Shown one piece after another: positions 16,067 to 25,340 of a stretch of 64,000 nt of DNA; the stretch's first letter is position 1; every line of letters starts with the position of its first letter. The notes under the pieces are model-generated. The model was not told the DNA's origin, did not search any database, and was given only the letters and a program-made list of their open reading frames with translations. The position numbers and the translations under genes are program-made. Source of the stretch: Streptomyces sp. TP-A0356 (GTDB lineage Bacteria; Actinomycetota; Actinomycetes; Streptomycetales; Streptomycetaceae); the NCBI RefSeq assembly GCF_001417775.1, contig NZ_BBZJ01000025.1:186001-250000 (forward strand). The letters are read 5' to 3'.

Positions 16067-19000
16067 ATGCCGGAATCGGACCTCGCCGCGATGCGGAAGA
16101 GGCTGGAGGCGGCCGAGGAGACCGTCCGTCAGCAACAGCGCACCATCGGGCAGTTCCTTCTCGAGAAGCACGAGCCGATGGCGGTCGTAGGAGTCGGGCT
16201 GCGTTTCCCCGGCGGCAGTGGAACACTGCAGGAGTTCGACTCGTTCCTGCGTGAAGGACGGTCGGGGATAGGGCCCCTCCCGCGCTCACGCTGGCTTCTC
16301 GACGTATCGGAGGGAGAGATAACGGCACAGGCCGGTGGATTCCTCGACCGAATCGACGAGTTCGACGCCCAGTTCTTCAACATACCGCCCAGCCAGGTGC
16401 CGTATGTAGACCCGCAGCAGCGGCTGCTCCTGGAGACGGCGTGGGAGGCACTGGAGCACGCCGGCATCGACCCGGCGGGACTGCGCCACAGCGACGGCGG
16501 AATCTACGTCGGCGCCTCGCCCCTGGACTTCGCGCTGGAACTCGAATCACTCGGGGACGAACAGCTCGACGGAGGCCTGACCACCGGTATGGGCGGCTAT
16601 TCCATGTCCGGCCGCCTCTCCTATTTCCTGGGCTGGCGCGGCCCGAGCCTCACCACTGACACCGCGTGCGCCTCGTCGCTCACGGCCCTGCATCTCGCCG
16701 TCGAGGGGCTGCGCCGCCGCGAGTGCGGGATCGCGCTGTGCGCGGCCGTCAACACCCTCCACAATCCCCGCTCGTTCGTCATCCTCTCCCACGGGCAGAT
16801 GCTCGCGCCGGACGGCCACTGCAAGACGTTCGACGAGGCGGCCGACGGATACGCCCGAGCCGAGGGCTGTGGCGCGCTGGTCCTCAAGCGGCTCTCGGAC
16901 GCCCTGGTGGACGGTGACACCGTGCTCGCGCTGGTGCGGGGCACGGCGATCGGACAGGACGGCGAGAGTGCCGGGCTGAGCGCCCCCAACGGTACGGCCC
17001 AGGAAGCCGTCATGCGGGCCGCGCTCGCCAACGCCCGCCTCGAGCCGGGTGACATCCAGTACGTGGAGGCGCATGGGACCGGCACCCCGCTCGGCGACCC
17101 GATCGAGATGGGCTCGATCAACGGGGTGTTCGGGGCGGCCCACGACAAGGACACTCCGCTGACCGTCGGTTCGCTCAAGGCCAACATCGGACATATGGAG
17201 CCGGCCGCCGGCCTGGGCGCGGTCATCAAGGTCGTCGCGCAGATGCAGGCAGGCGTGTTCTACCCGCACCTGTGGCACACCCCGTCCGACCGCATTCCCT
17301 GGGACAGCTACCCGGTCACCGTTCCCACCGAGGGGCGCCCCTGGAAGGCGCCCGTGCGGCGGGCGACGGTCAACGGGTTCGGGGTGGCGGGGGCCATCGG
17401 TGTCGCCGTGCTCGAACAGGCCCCTTCTCCCGATGTCGCGGGCACCCTGCGCGAGAAGGCCGGGGACGCGGCCGACACGCGGGACACCTCCGCCCTGCGG
17501 GGTGGCCTTGACGACGGACACGTGTTCACGCTGTCCGCCAAGACCCGGCCCGCGCTGCGCCTGCAGGTGGAGCGCCTGTTGCGCTTCCTCGAACAGAACC
17601 CCGGCATCGGCCTGGCGGACCTGTGCCACACACGTGCCGTCGGGCGGACGCACTTCCGGCATCGGCTGGCCGCCGCCGTACACGACCTCGACGAACTGAC
17701 CGCCGTCCTGAAGACGGAGTACGAGCGGGCGCCGGACAGGAGCGCGCCCACCGGCCGGCAGTCCGCCGACACCTACCGCAAGGCGGTCTTCCTCTTCACC
17801 GGCTCCGGCTCCCAGTTCGCCGGCATGGGGCGGGAGCTCTATCACCGGTACCCGGTCTTCCGGGACCATGTCGACGCGTGCGACGCCCTGTTCGCCGCCA
17901 TCCTGGGCCGCTCCGTCCGGGAGATCATGTTCGGGGAGACGGCGGACGCCGAGGAACTGCTCGGCGCCACCCTGTACACACACGCGGCCCTGTTCACGCT
18001 GGAGTACGCGCTCGCCAGGCTGTGGATGTCGTGGGGTGTGCGACCCAGTGCACTGGTCGGGCACAGCGTCGGAGAGATCGTCGCCGCGGTGATCGCCGGT
18101 CTCTTCTCGCTGCCGGACGGCGTGTCCTTCCTCGCGACCCGTGCCCGGCTGATCGAGTCGGTCTCCCGGCCCGGCGGCATGGCCGCCGTGTCGGCGCCGG
18201 CGGACGAGGTCACCCCGAGGCTCGCGCCATGGCCGGATCTGGCGGTCGCCGCGGTCAACTCCCCACGCCAGTGCGTCATCTCGGGCGGCGCGGAATCGCT
18301 CGCCGCGGCCGTCGGCGAACTCCGGGAGGCGGGCTGGACGGTCACCCCGTTGCGCGTGTCGTCGCCGTTCCACTCGCCGCTGATGGCGGAAGTCTCCGAG
18401 GAACTGCGTACGGCGCTGGAGCGCATCCGGTTCCACGAGCCGGAGCTGACCCTGATCTCGAACGTGACCGGCCGGGTCGCCCGCCCCGAGGAGATGTCGA
18501 CCCCCGAGTACTGGGTTCGACACCTCAACGAGACGGTGCAGTTCGCCGCGGACGTGCGGGCCGTCGACGAGCGCGGCCGCCATGTCTTCCTGGAGGTGGG
18601 CCCCTCGACCGCGTTGACGTCACTGGCCCGCCAGTGCGTGGACGACACGCGTCACCGGTGGCTGAGCTGCCTGCGGGCCGCCGACCGGACCGGGACGACC
18701 ATCCGTCGTGCTCTGGCGGCCGCGTACGAGGCCGGGCTGAACATCGACTGGCGCGAGGTGTACCGCGGAGCGCCGGGCCGCAGGATCCCGCTGCCCGGCT
18801 ATGCCTTCGACCGGCGCCCCTACCGGCTGCCCGCGCGGCGGAACCCGGCCGGTGCCGAGGCGCACCCGCTGCTGGGCCGGGAGGTTCCCGACGCGGGCGT
18901 GGACGGGCGGCCCGGTGCCCGGCGGTTCACCGCCAGGATCAGCGCCGCACAGCCCGGCTATCTGTCCGATCACACCCTGGCCGGACGTGTCCTCCTGCCC

Positions 19001-20104
19001 GCCGCGGCCTATGCGGAGACGTTGCTCGCGCTTCAGGACGCTCTCCTCGGGACCACCACGCGTCCCGTGGAGGACCTGCGCTTCCACGAGGCGCTCTTCC
19101 TGACCGATCGGCCGGTCCTGCTGACGACCCGTGCCCTGCCGACTGCCGACGGGCGACTGCACGTGGAGATCCTCAGTCGTCCCGCCGATGCGGAGACAGG
19201 TGAGGAACGGCTGCATGCGACGGCCTTCGTCGCGGGTGCTCCCGCGGACGGGACGGGGCCGACTGAACAGGGCCGACGGCTGCTGAGCCGTGCCGACGCC
19301 TCGTCCGGCACGGCCGCGGACCGGGTGATCGACGGGACCGGGGTGAGCGAGGCCTACGCGCGGGCCGGGCTGCGGTACGGGCCGCAGTTCAGCCGGGTCC
19401 GCTCGCTGGCGCGGTACGGGAAGGATCTGGCCGTCAGCGCACTGTACGGAGGGGACGTCTCCTGGTCCGAGCACCTTCCGCCGCCCTTGCTGGACGGCGC
19501 CACGCACGGACTGGCCGTCCTGGCCGACGACGGCCACCAGTATGTCGCCACGGGAATCGGCCAGCTGCGCCTGTTCAAGAAGCCCCGTGCCGAGGAACTG
19601 CGGGCCGTGCTGGGCATCAGATGGGCAGCCGAGGACGGTACCGGGCCCGTGTTCACCCTCGACGCGCTGCTGGCCGAGGGCGACAGCCCGGTGATGGAAC
19701 TGTCCGGCATGACCTTCACCCGGCTGGCGCGGCCCGCATCCGCTGCCGCGGACCCGGCCACCGCAACGGCCGAGGGTGGCCGGGCGGACCGTGCGCTGCC
19801 CGGCCGCGCGGCGCTGCTCGCCGCGGCGCCCGAGGAGCGCCTGACGGCGCTGGTCGACATGGTCCGCCGCACGGTCGCGGAGCTCCTGGCCATCGACGAC
19901 CCGGACACCGTCGACGCCGGTGCCACGTTCCTGGAGCTCGGCGTGGACTCGCTCCGGGCGATCGACCTCAAGGACCGGCTCGAAGACAGTCTGCGCGTAC
20001 CGCTCGCCTCCTCGGCGGTCTTCGACCACCCCACGGTCGAGGAACTGGCCGATGCCCTGGGCCGACGACTGACCACCGCACCGCAAGCCGCGACCTCCGC
20101 CTGA
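16067..20104 (+). CDS. Type I polyketide synthase, KS-AT-DH-ACP
   Basis: A 1345-residue single-module synthase. A short coiled N-terminus precedes the KS, whose catalytic residues are Cys201 (DTACASS), His336 (EAHGTGT) and His376 (NIGH). The AT has Ser667 in GHSVGE. Its specificity loop reads SPFH, closer to the malonyl HAFH than the methylmalonyl YASH type. The DH has His969 (HTLAGRVLLP) and Asp1143 (LDGATH), both intact. The ACP serine is Ser1295 (LGVDSL). There is no ketoreductase, enoylreductase or thioesterase domain. A DH without a KR cannot act unless a reductase is supplied in trans, or the domain does other chemistry. Neighbours are a discrete ACP, an acyl ligase and a type II thioesterase in the same operon. 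Confidence 0.9.
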   Translation: MPESDLAAMRKRLEAAEETVRQQQRTIGQFLLEKHEPMAVVGVGLRFPGGSGTLQEFDSFLREGRSGIGPLPRSRWLLDVSEGEITAQAGGFLDRIDEFDAQFFNIPPSQVPYVDPQQRLLLETAWEALEHAGIDPAGLRHSDGGIYVGASPLDFALELESLGDEQLDGGLTTGMGGYSMSGRLSYFLGWRGPSLTTDTACASSLTALHLAVEGLRRRECGIALCAAVNTLHNPRSFVILSHGQMLAPDGHCKTFDEAADGYARAEGCGALVLKRLSDALVDGDTVLALVRGTAIGQDGESAGLSAPNGTAQEAVMRAALANARLEPGDIQYVEAHGTGTPLGDPIEMGSINGVFGAAHDKDTPLTVGSLKANIGHMEPAAGLGAVIKVVAQMQAGVFYPHLWHTPSDRIPWDSYPVTVPTEGRPWKAPVRRATVNGFGVAGAIGVAVLEQAPSPDVAGTLREKAGDAADTRDTSALRGGLDDGHVFTLSAKTRPALRLQVERLLRFLEQNPGIGLADLCHTRAVGRTHFRHRLAAAVHDLDELTAVLKTEYERAPDRSAPTGRQSADTYRKAVFLFTGSGSQFAGMGRELYHRYPVFRDHVDACDALFAAILGRSVREIMFGETADAEELLGATLYTHAALFTLEYALARLWMSWGVRPSALVGHSVGEIVAAVIAGLFSLPDGVSFLATRARLIESVSRPGGMAAVSAPADEVTPRLAPWPDLAVAAVNSPRQCVISGGAESLAAAVGELREAGWTVTPLRVSSPFHSPLMAEVSEELRTALERIRFHEPELTLISNVTGRVARPEEMSTPEYWVRHLNETVQFAADVRAVDERGRHVFLEVGPSTALTSLARQCVDDTRHRWLSCLRAADRTGTTIRRALAAAYEAGLNIDWREVYRGAPGRRIPLPGYAFDRRPYRLPARRNPAGAEAHPLLGREVPDAGVDGRPGARRFTARISAAQPGYLSDHTLAGRVLLPAAAYAETLLALQDALLGTTTRPVEDLRFHEALFLTDRPVLLTTRALPTADGRLHVEILSRPADAETGEERLHATAFVAGAPADGTGPTEQGRRLLSRADASSGTAADRVIDGTGVSEAYARAGLRYGPQFSRVRSLARYGKDLAVSALYGGDVSWSEHLPPPLLDGATHGLAVLADDGHQYVATGIGQLRLFKKPRAEELRAVLGIRWAAEDGTGPVFTLDALLAEGDSPVMELSGMTFTRLARPASAAADPATATAEGGRADRALPGRAALLAAAPEERLTALVDMVRRTVAELLAIDDPDTVDAGATFLELGVDSLRAIDLKDRLEDSLRVPLASSAVFDHPTVEELADALGRRLTTAPQAATSA

Positions 20105-20180
20105 CGTTCGGCGCCACCCACCACGTCATCGCGCCACAGCCGCGCCCGCCGGGCGCCGGCCCTACGATCCGAGGGGCACC

Positions 20181-21752
20181 ATGGACAACCGGAACGAGAG
20201 GACACTCGCCGCGCGGTCGGCCCTGCACGCCGGCCGGCGACCCGATCACCCCGCCGTCGTCTGCGAGGACCGCACGCTGACCTATGGCGAGTTGCACCGG
20301 CACAGCAACCGCACCGCCCACGCGCTGCTCGGTGCCGGCCTGGGTGCGGGAGCCCGGGTGGGCTACCTGGGCCAGGAGTCGGAGCACTACTACGACATCG
20401 CCCTGGGCTGCGCCAAGAGCGGCACCGTCCTGGTCCCGATCAACTGGCGGCTGACCTCCGGCGAGGTCGAGCACATCCTGGGCGACTCCCAGGCGGAACT
20501 GCTCTTCGTCGAGCGCGAGTTCGAGAGTGTGGTCGAGCGGCTGCGGCCCTCTCTGCCGCGGCTGCGCCACATCGTCAGGACCGACTCGGACACCCATGTG
20601 GCCGGAGGCTTCCTGGCGTGGAAGGAAGGTCATCCGGACACCGACCTGCCACCGGTCACCGGTTTCGACGACGCGGTCGCCCAGCTCTACACCAGTGGAA
20701 CGACCGGTCTGCCGAAGGGCGTCGTGCTGGCCCAGCGCACGTTCTTCACCTTCATCGCCGACACGACGGCCCACGGCGTGGACTGGATCGACTGGCGGCC
20801 CGGCGACCGAGGGCTGAGCTGCTTCCCGGGCCTGCACACCTCGGGGTTCGGCTGGTTCATGCACTCCTTCAACGCCGGCGCCACCACCGTGATCATGCGG
20901 AAGTTCGTCGCCGACGAGGCGGCGAAGCTCATCGAGCGGCACGAGATCACCACCCTGTGGGCCGCGCCGGCGATGCTGCGCATGATGCTGACCGAGCAGG
21001 GCACGACACGCGACACCTTCCGGTCGTTGCGCAAGGTGGTCTACAGCGGCTCGCCGATCGACCGGGATCTGCTGCTGACCTGCATCGACGTCCTGGGCTG
21101 CGAACTGGCCCAGGGGTACTCCTCGGCGGAGGCGGGCAGTTTCGTCACCTGTCTGGCCCCGAGTGACCACACCCCGGACAGCCGTGTCCTGGGCTCGGCC
21201 GGCCGGATCTGCCCGGGCAATGAGATCCGGATCGCCGACGACGAGGGACACCCTGTGCCGGCGGGCCGCATCGGACGCGTGTGGGTCAACAGCCCGGCGC
21301 GCTTCCTGGAGTACTGGCGGCTGCCCGAGGCCACCGCGGACGCCGTGGTGGACGGCTGGCTCGCCATGGGGGACATGGGCTACCTGGACGAGGACGGGTA
21401 TCTGTTCCTCGTCGATCGCGTCAACGACACCATCATCGTGGCGGGCCAGAACATCTACCCGACAGAGGTGGAGAACGCGCTGCGGGAGCATCCGGCGGTC
21501 GCGGACGTCGCGGTCTACGGAGTCCCGGACGCCCACTGGGGCGAGGCGGTGAAGGCCGCGGTCGTCCTGCGGAACGGGGCCGAGGCCAAACCCCGGGACT
21601 TCCTGCGCTTCCTCAACGGGCGCATCGCCAACTTCAAGATCCCCACCGGCTACGACATCGTCGACGGCCTGCCGCGCAATCCGACCGGGAAGGTACTGCG
21701 CCGGGTGCTCAGGGAGCGCCATACGGCCCGCACGGCCACGGCCGGGGGGTGA
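20181..21752 (+). CDS. Acyl-CoA/acyl-ACP ligase (ANL superfamily)
   Basis: A 523-residue adenylate-forming enzyme. The P-loop YTSGTTGLPKGVVL is near residue 171, followed by QGYSSAEAG, the GDMGYLDEDGYLFLVDR hinge and a C-terminal catalytic Lys in NPTGKVL. It matches the fatty-acid or aryl-acid CoA ligase branch. The substrate may be a carboxylic starter or a released polyketide acid loaded onto CoA or the free ACP. The ATG at 20181 follows GAGGGG. Its stop overlaps the thioesterase GTG (GTGA), indicating coupled translation within the PKS operon. Confidence 0.85.
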   Translation: MDNRNERTLAARSALHAGRRPDHPAVVCEDRTLTYGELHRHSNRTAHALLGAGLGAGARVGYLGQESEHYYDIALGCAKSGTVLVPINWRLTSGEVEHILGDSQAELLFVEREFESVVERLRPSLPRLRHIVRTDSDTHVAGGFLAWKEGHPDTDLPPVTGFDDAVAQLYTSGTTGLPKGVVLAQRTFFTFIADTTAHGVDWIDWRPGDRGLSCFPGLHTSGFGWFMHSFNAGATTVIMRKFVADEAAKLIERHEITTLWAAPAMLRMMLTEQGTTRDTFRSLRKVVYSGSPIDRDLLLTCIDVLGCELAQGYSSAEAGSFVTCLAPSDHTPDSRVLGSAGRICPGNEIRIADDEGHPVPAGRIGRVWVNSPARFLEYWRLPEATADAVVDGWLAMGDMGYLDEDGYLFLVDRVNDTIIVAGQNIYPTEVENALREHPAVADVAVYGVPDAHWGEAVKAAVVLRNGAEAKPRDFLRFLNGRIANFKIPTGYDIVDGLPRNPTGKVLRRVLRERHTARTATAGG

Positions 21753-22582
21753 CCGCCGTGCCCGAGACCCACAGGGCCTCCCTGACCGAACCGGCGGCGG
21801 CTCCCTCGCGCTGGCTGCACCCGCCCGACGCGGAACCGGACGCCGCGGTCCGGCTGTTCCTGTTCCACCACAGCGGTGGCAGCGTCACGGCGTTTCACGA
21901 CTGGTTCGGGCAGCTGCCCAGTGACATCTGCGCCCAGGCCGTCCAACTGCCCGGCCGGCAGGAGCGTCGTCCGGAGCGCCCGTACACCCGGCTGGCCCCT
22001 CTGGTGGACACGGTGACCGAGGTGCTCTCGGCCGATCTCGACGAGCGCCCGTACGCGGTGTTCGGCCATTCCATGGGGGCGCTGCTCGCCTACCGCGCGG
22101 CCGTGGTCCTGCAGTCACGAGGCCGCCCGCCCGCGCTCCTGGCCGTGTCGGGCTGGAGCCCGGAGGGCTTCCGAGGACTGGCGACGGGACGGCCGTCCGA
22201 GGAGTCCGCACTGACCGCGATGCGCCGACTGGGGGGACTGCCCGCGCAGGTCGGCGACGATCCGGACATGCTGGCGGCGGTCGCGCAGGCGATGGCCGCG
22301 GACAGCGCGGTGTGCCTGGACTACGAGGACGACGCCGCCGCCGTCGACTGCCCCGTCGTCGCCTACGCGGGCCGTGACGACCCGCTGCTGGAGCCGGGGG
22401 CGATGCGGGCCTGGGCCGGCCGCACACCCCGGTACCTGGGGTGCCGGGTGTTTCCGGAGGGCCACTTCTTCATCCGTTCACAGGTTCCCGCCATCGCCGC
22501 CGACCTGGTGCAACTGCTGCGGCGGCACACGGCGGATCCCCAGCCGACCCGGGAGACGAGCCATGCTGCCAGGACCGAATGA
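21749..22582 (+). CDS. Type II thioesterase
   Basis: A 277-residue alpha/beta hydrolase of the editing thioesterase type found with PKS and NRPS systems. FLFHHSGGSVTAFHDWF forms the oxyanion region, Ser108 lies in FGHSMGALLAYR, the catalytic Asp is in YAGRDDPLLEPG and the His in FPEGHFFI. It probably removes wrong acyl groups from the carrier domains or releases the chain. The start GTG at 21749 overlaps the ligase stop, and the end overlaps the next gene by 20 nt. Confidence 0.86.
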   Translation: MTAVPETHRASLTEPAAAPSRWLHPPDAEPDAAVRLFLFHHSGGSVTAFHDWFGQLPSDICAQAVQLPGRQERRPERPYTRLAPLVDTVTEVLSADLDERPYAVFGHSMGALLAYRAAVVLQSRGRPPALLAVSGWSPEGFRGLATGRPSEESALTAMRRLGGLPAQVGDDPDMLAAVAQAMAADSAVCLDYEDDAAAVDCPVVAYAGRDDPLLEPGAMRAWAGRTPRYLGCRVFPEGHFFIRSQVPAIAADLVQLLRRHTADPQPTRETSHAARTE

Positions 22583-23015
22583 ACTCACCGACCGTTACGT
22601 CGCGTTGTGGAACGAGACCGATCCCGAGCGCCGCCGCGCGGGCGTCGAACGGCTCTACGCCCCGGATGCCACCTACGTCTTCTATCGGCGCGACCCGATC
22701 CGGGGCCGTGAGGCCATCGTGGCGCAGATGGCGTACACCCACGAGATCTACGACCCCATGGGCTATGTCTTCAGGTCGGGGAACAACGCGACCGGTCACC
22801 ACGACGTGATCCGGTTCAACTGGGTGATGGTCACGGCCGGGACAGGTGAGATGGAGATGGCGGGGCAGGACATCCTGGTGCTGGACGAGGACGGCCGGAT
22901 CCGCTACGACTACCAGTTCCACGACAGGCTGCCCACCTCCTTCGTCTACAACGACGGATACGAGCAGCACGGGGTCGCGGTCCGGCACGCCAGGCCGGAA
23001 CGCGTCGGTCCCTGA
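22563..23015 (+). CDS. NTF2-like (SnoaL/DUF4440-type) protein
   Basis: A 150-residue protein with the cone-shaped NTF2-like pattern: NELTDRYVALWNETDPERRR, then VERLYAPDATYVFYRRDPIRG and QDILVLDEDGRIRYDYQFHD. Members include polyketide cyclases, isomerases and ligand-binding proteins. Catalytic residues cannot be assigned. It is the last gene of the PKS operon, overlaps the thioesterase end, and is followed by a 17-bp terminator. Confidence 0.7.
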   Translation: MLPGPNELTDRYVALWNETDPERRRAGVERLYAPDATYVFYRRDPIRGREAIVAQMAYTHEIYDPMGYVFRSGNNATGHHDVIRFNWVMVTAGTGEMEMAGQDILVLDEDGRIRYDYQFHDRLPTSFVYNDGYEQHGVAVRHARPERVGP

Positions 23016-23034
23016 TACCGGACGGCACCGGTCC

Positions 23035-23074
23035 AGCCGTCGGCCCCGCGGCGCCCGCCGCGGGGCCGACGGCT
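23035..23074. terminator. Strong terminator between the PKS operon and tetR
   Basis: A perfect 17-bp stem (23035-23051 with 23058-23074) with a 6-nt loop lies between convergent genes, followed by TTTC on the plus strand. Confidence 0.85.
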
Positions 23075-23079
23075 TTCAC

Positions 23080-23679
23080 TCAGGCGGCCGCGCTGCGGAC
23101 GTAGTCAGGGCAGTACTGGCGGATGATGGCCTCCGCCGTGGCGACGGCCATGCGCGCCGGGCCCGACGCTCCCAGCACCTCGCCGTTGGCCAGCATGCCG
23201 CCGATGACCAGCATCAGTGCGTCTGCCATGGACTCGGGGTCGTCGGCTCCGGCCGTCGCGCCGAGGTCGCGCATCCAGATCCGTAGCTTCTCCAGGTGCA
23301 GCTTGGCCTCCACGCGACCGGGATGCGCGGGATCGCGGAACTCGCTGGAGGTGTTGAAGTAGATGCACCCCCGGAAGTCCGGAGCGCTGACGCTCTCGTA
23401 GAAGAACTCCATCAGCGCGATGATCTGCCGGGCCGGGTCGCCCGCGTGGGGCTGGGTGACCTTGCGCGCGTGCTCCCACCATTCCTCGTCGCTCTGACGG
23501 ATCCACGCGGCCACCAGTTCGTCCTTGCTGGCGAACTCCCGGTACAGCAGGCTCTTGCCGACCCCGGTCTCCTCGATGACCTGTTGCATACCGACCGCTC
23601 GCACGCCGTTCTCGCTGAAGAGCTTGGCGGCGGCGCTGAGGATGCGCCGTCGTGTTCCGGGCGCGGGCGTGCGTGCCAT
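23080..23679 (-). CDS. TetR-family repressor
   Basis: A 199-residue TetR-type regulator. The N-terminal HTH is clear (RRILSAAAKLFSENGVRAVG, then VIEETGVGKSLLYREFASKD). The ligand domain contains FFYESVSAPDFRGCIYFNTS, found in the TetR C-terminal family that often guards exporters. The ATG at 23679 follows AAGGGAG. It is divergent from the MFS exporter, and two palindromes lie over the exporter promoter. The natural reading is repression of the exporter, relieved by the product or a precursor. Confidence 0.88.
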   Translation of the reverse strand: MARTPAPGTRRRILSAAAKLFSENGVRAVGMQQVIEETGVGKSLLYREFASKDELVAAWIRQSDEEWWEHARKVTQPHAGDPARQIIALMEFFYESVSAPDFRGCIYFNTSSEFRDPAHPGRVEAKLHLEKLRIWMRDLGATAGADDPESMADALMLVIGGMLANGEVLGASGPARMAVATAEAIIRQYCPDYVRSAAA

Positions 23680-23723
23680 GTCTGACTCCCTTCCACGCTA
23701 CCCCCGTGGTCCCAAGCATACGT

Positions 23724-23752
23724 TTGACAGGGCCACTTGTGGACGCTAGAAA
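23724..23752 (+). promoter_or_regulatory. Consensus promoter of the MFS exporter
   Basis: TTGACA at 23724-23729, a 17-bp spacer, then TAGAAA at 23747-23752. This is a near-perfect sigma-70-type promoter, rare in this GC-rich setting, pointing toward the exporter. Confidence 0.65.
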
Positions 23753-23753
23753 T

Positions 23754-23782
23754 GGACCGATCGGTCCCGGACCGCTCGGTCC
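23754..23782. promoter_or_regulatory. Tandem TetR operators
   Basis: GGACCGATCGGTCC (23754-23767, perfect palindrome) is followed one base later by GGACCGCTCGGTCC (23769-23782, same arms with a CT centre). The centres are 15 bp apart. Both lie immediately downstream of the exporter -10, where bound repressor would block initiation. Confidence 0.7.
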
Positions 23783-23827
23783 GTGATCTTGTCTGCGACG
23801 TCGTCGCCCTCCGATCGGAGTCTGATC

Positions 23828-25255
23828 ATGACTGAGGCGTCCTCCACATCCCCGCCCGCGGCGCCGGCCGCGCGGCTGGACGTCGGCGCGCCAGCGGTGA
23901 AGAGCCTGCCTCTGCTGCTCGCGGTCGTGTGCGCGGTGCAGTTCCTCGACGCGATGGACATCGCGAGCATGGGGCCCGCGCTCCCGCTCATCGAGAAAGA
24001 CCTGAGCATGTCCCCCGCGGCGCTGCAGTGGGTGGTCTCCGCGTACGCGCTGGGCTTCGGCGGCTTCCTGCTGCTCGGCGGACGGCTGGCGGACCTGCTC
24101 AACCGAAAGAAGCTGCTCATCGGCTGGCTCCTGGTGTTCGTCGTCGCCAGCTGCCTGGGCGGCATCGCCGACAACGGACTGCTGCTCGTGGCGGCCCGGC
24201 TCGTCAAGGGTGTCAGCGCCGGCATCACGGCGCCCGCCGCGATGGCGATCCTCCTGGACGCCTTCCGTGACGAGCAGTCCCGGAACCGGGCCCTGGGCAC
24301 CTTCCTCGCCGTCGCCTCGGCGGGTTACGCGTTGGGGCTGCTGCTCGGTGGCCTGCTGGCGAGTGCCTCGTGGCGTCTGATTCTGTTCCTGCCGGCCGCG
24401 GCCGGCCTGGTCGTCGCTCTGCTCGCCGCATCCGTCGTCCCGGCCGGGCAGCGGCAGCGGGACCGCGGCAGCCTGGACGTCCTCGGCGCGATCACCGTCA
24501 CCGCGGGCGCCGTCGCGCTCGTCTACGGACTCAGCCGTGCGGCCGGCGCGGGCTGGAGCGACGGTCTGACCATCGCATCGCTCGTCGCGGCGGCCGTGCT
24601 CATCCCGCTGTTCGTCCTGGTCGAGCGACGGCACCCGGCGCCCCTGGTGCCGCTGTCCATCTTCCGGCGGGGGCAGTTGGTGCGCGCCAACCTCTGCATG
24701 CTCTTCTTCGGCGCGTACGTCTCCTTCCAGTTCGTGCTGACCCTCTACTACCAGCAGAAGCTCGGCTGGTCGCCGATGCAGGCCGGCCTCGCCTTCCTGC
24801 TCGGCGGTGTGCTCACGGCGGCGACGGCCAGCTACGGGGCGGCCCTGGTCACCAAGTACGGTGCCTGGCTCGTCGCGACGGTCGGCCTGGTGATGATGAG
24901 CGTCGGATACATCGGCTGGGTGCTGCTCATCGGGCACGTGGATCCCATCGTCACGCTCCTCGTCCAGCAACTGCTCGGCGGACTCGGCTTCGCCGGCGTC
25001 TACCCGGCCCTGAACATCGCCGCGGTCGGCAGTGCGGGTGAGGACGAGCAGGGCCTGGCGTCGGGTCTGTTCAACGCCGGGGCGCAGGTGGGCAACGGCA
25101 TCGTCATCGCCGTGACGGCCACGATCTTCGCGCTCGCCTCCGGCGGCGGGCTCGCGCCCTACCGGGCGGGCCTGTGGACCGTCACCGGGATCACCGCGGC
25201 CGTGACCCTGATCGCCCTGGCCGGGGCGGTGAAGCACCGGCAGCGGTCGGCCTGA
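23828..25255 (+). CDS. MFS drug exporter, 14-helix (DHA2) type
   Basis: A 475-residue membrane protein starting with VKSLPLLLAVVCAVQFLDAM. Motif A-like GGRLADLLNRKKLL follows helix 2, and motif C-like features lie in helix 5. Length and helix count fit the DHA2 (EmrB/QacA, ActII-2-like) branch used for self-resistance and product export. The ATG at 23828 has GGAG eight bases upstream; an upstream in-frame start would read through the operators. Paired with the divergent TetR, it is the likely exporter of the polyketide-azoxy product. Confidence 0.87.
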   Translation: MTEASSTSPPAAPAARLDVGAPAVKSLPLLLAVVCAVQFLDAMDIASMGPALPLIEKDLSMSPAALQWVVSAYALGFGGFLLLGGRLADLLNRKKLLIGWLLVFVVASCLGGIADNGLLLVAARLVKGVSAGITAPAAMAILLDAFRDEQSRNRALGTFLAVASAGYALGLLLGGLLASASWRLILFLPAAAGLVVALLAASVVPAGQRQRDRGSLDVLGAITVTAGAVALVYGLSRAAGAGWSDGLTIASLVAAAVLIPLFVLVERRHPAPLVPLSIFRRGQLVRANLCMLFFGAYVSFQFVLTLYYQQKLGWSPMQAGLAFLLGGVLTAATASYGAALVTKYGAWLVATVGLVMMSVGYIGWVLLIGHVDPIVTLLVQQLLGGLGFAGVYPALNIAAVGSAGEDEQGLASGLFNAGAQVGNGIVIAVTATIFALASGGGLAPYRAGLWTVTGITAAVTLIALAGAVKHRQRSA

Positions 25256-25276
25256 GGTCTTTCGGCCACCTGAGCG

Positions 25277-25340
25277 GCCGTGCAGCGCGGGGCGGCGTCC
25301 ATCAGAATCCCCCGTATTCGCCGTCTCCGCGCTGCACGGC
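25277..25340 (+). terminator. Long-stem terminator after the exporter
   Basis: A 14-bp perfect stem (25277-25290 with 25327-25340) contains a second short pairing, CGGCG (25293) with CGCCG (25319). It is followed by TTTC and then TTTTTG. Confidence 0.7.

Noticed and set aside
16547..18583. Long minus-strand frame across the PKS
   Set aside because: Shadow frame; KS and AT motifs are on the plus strand.
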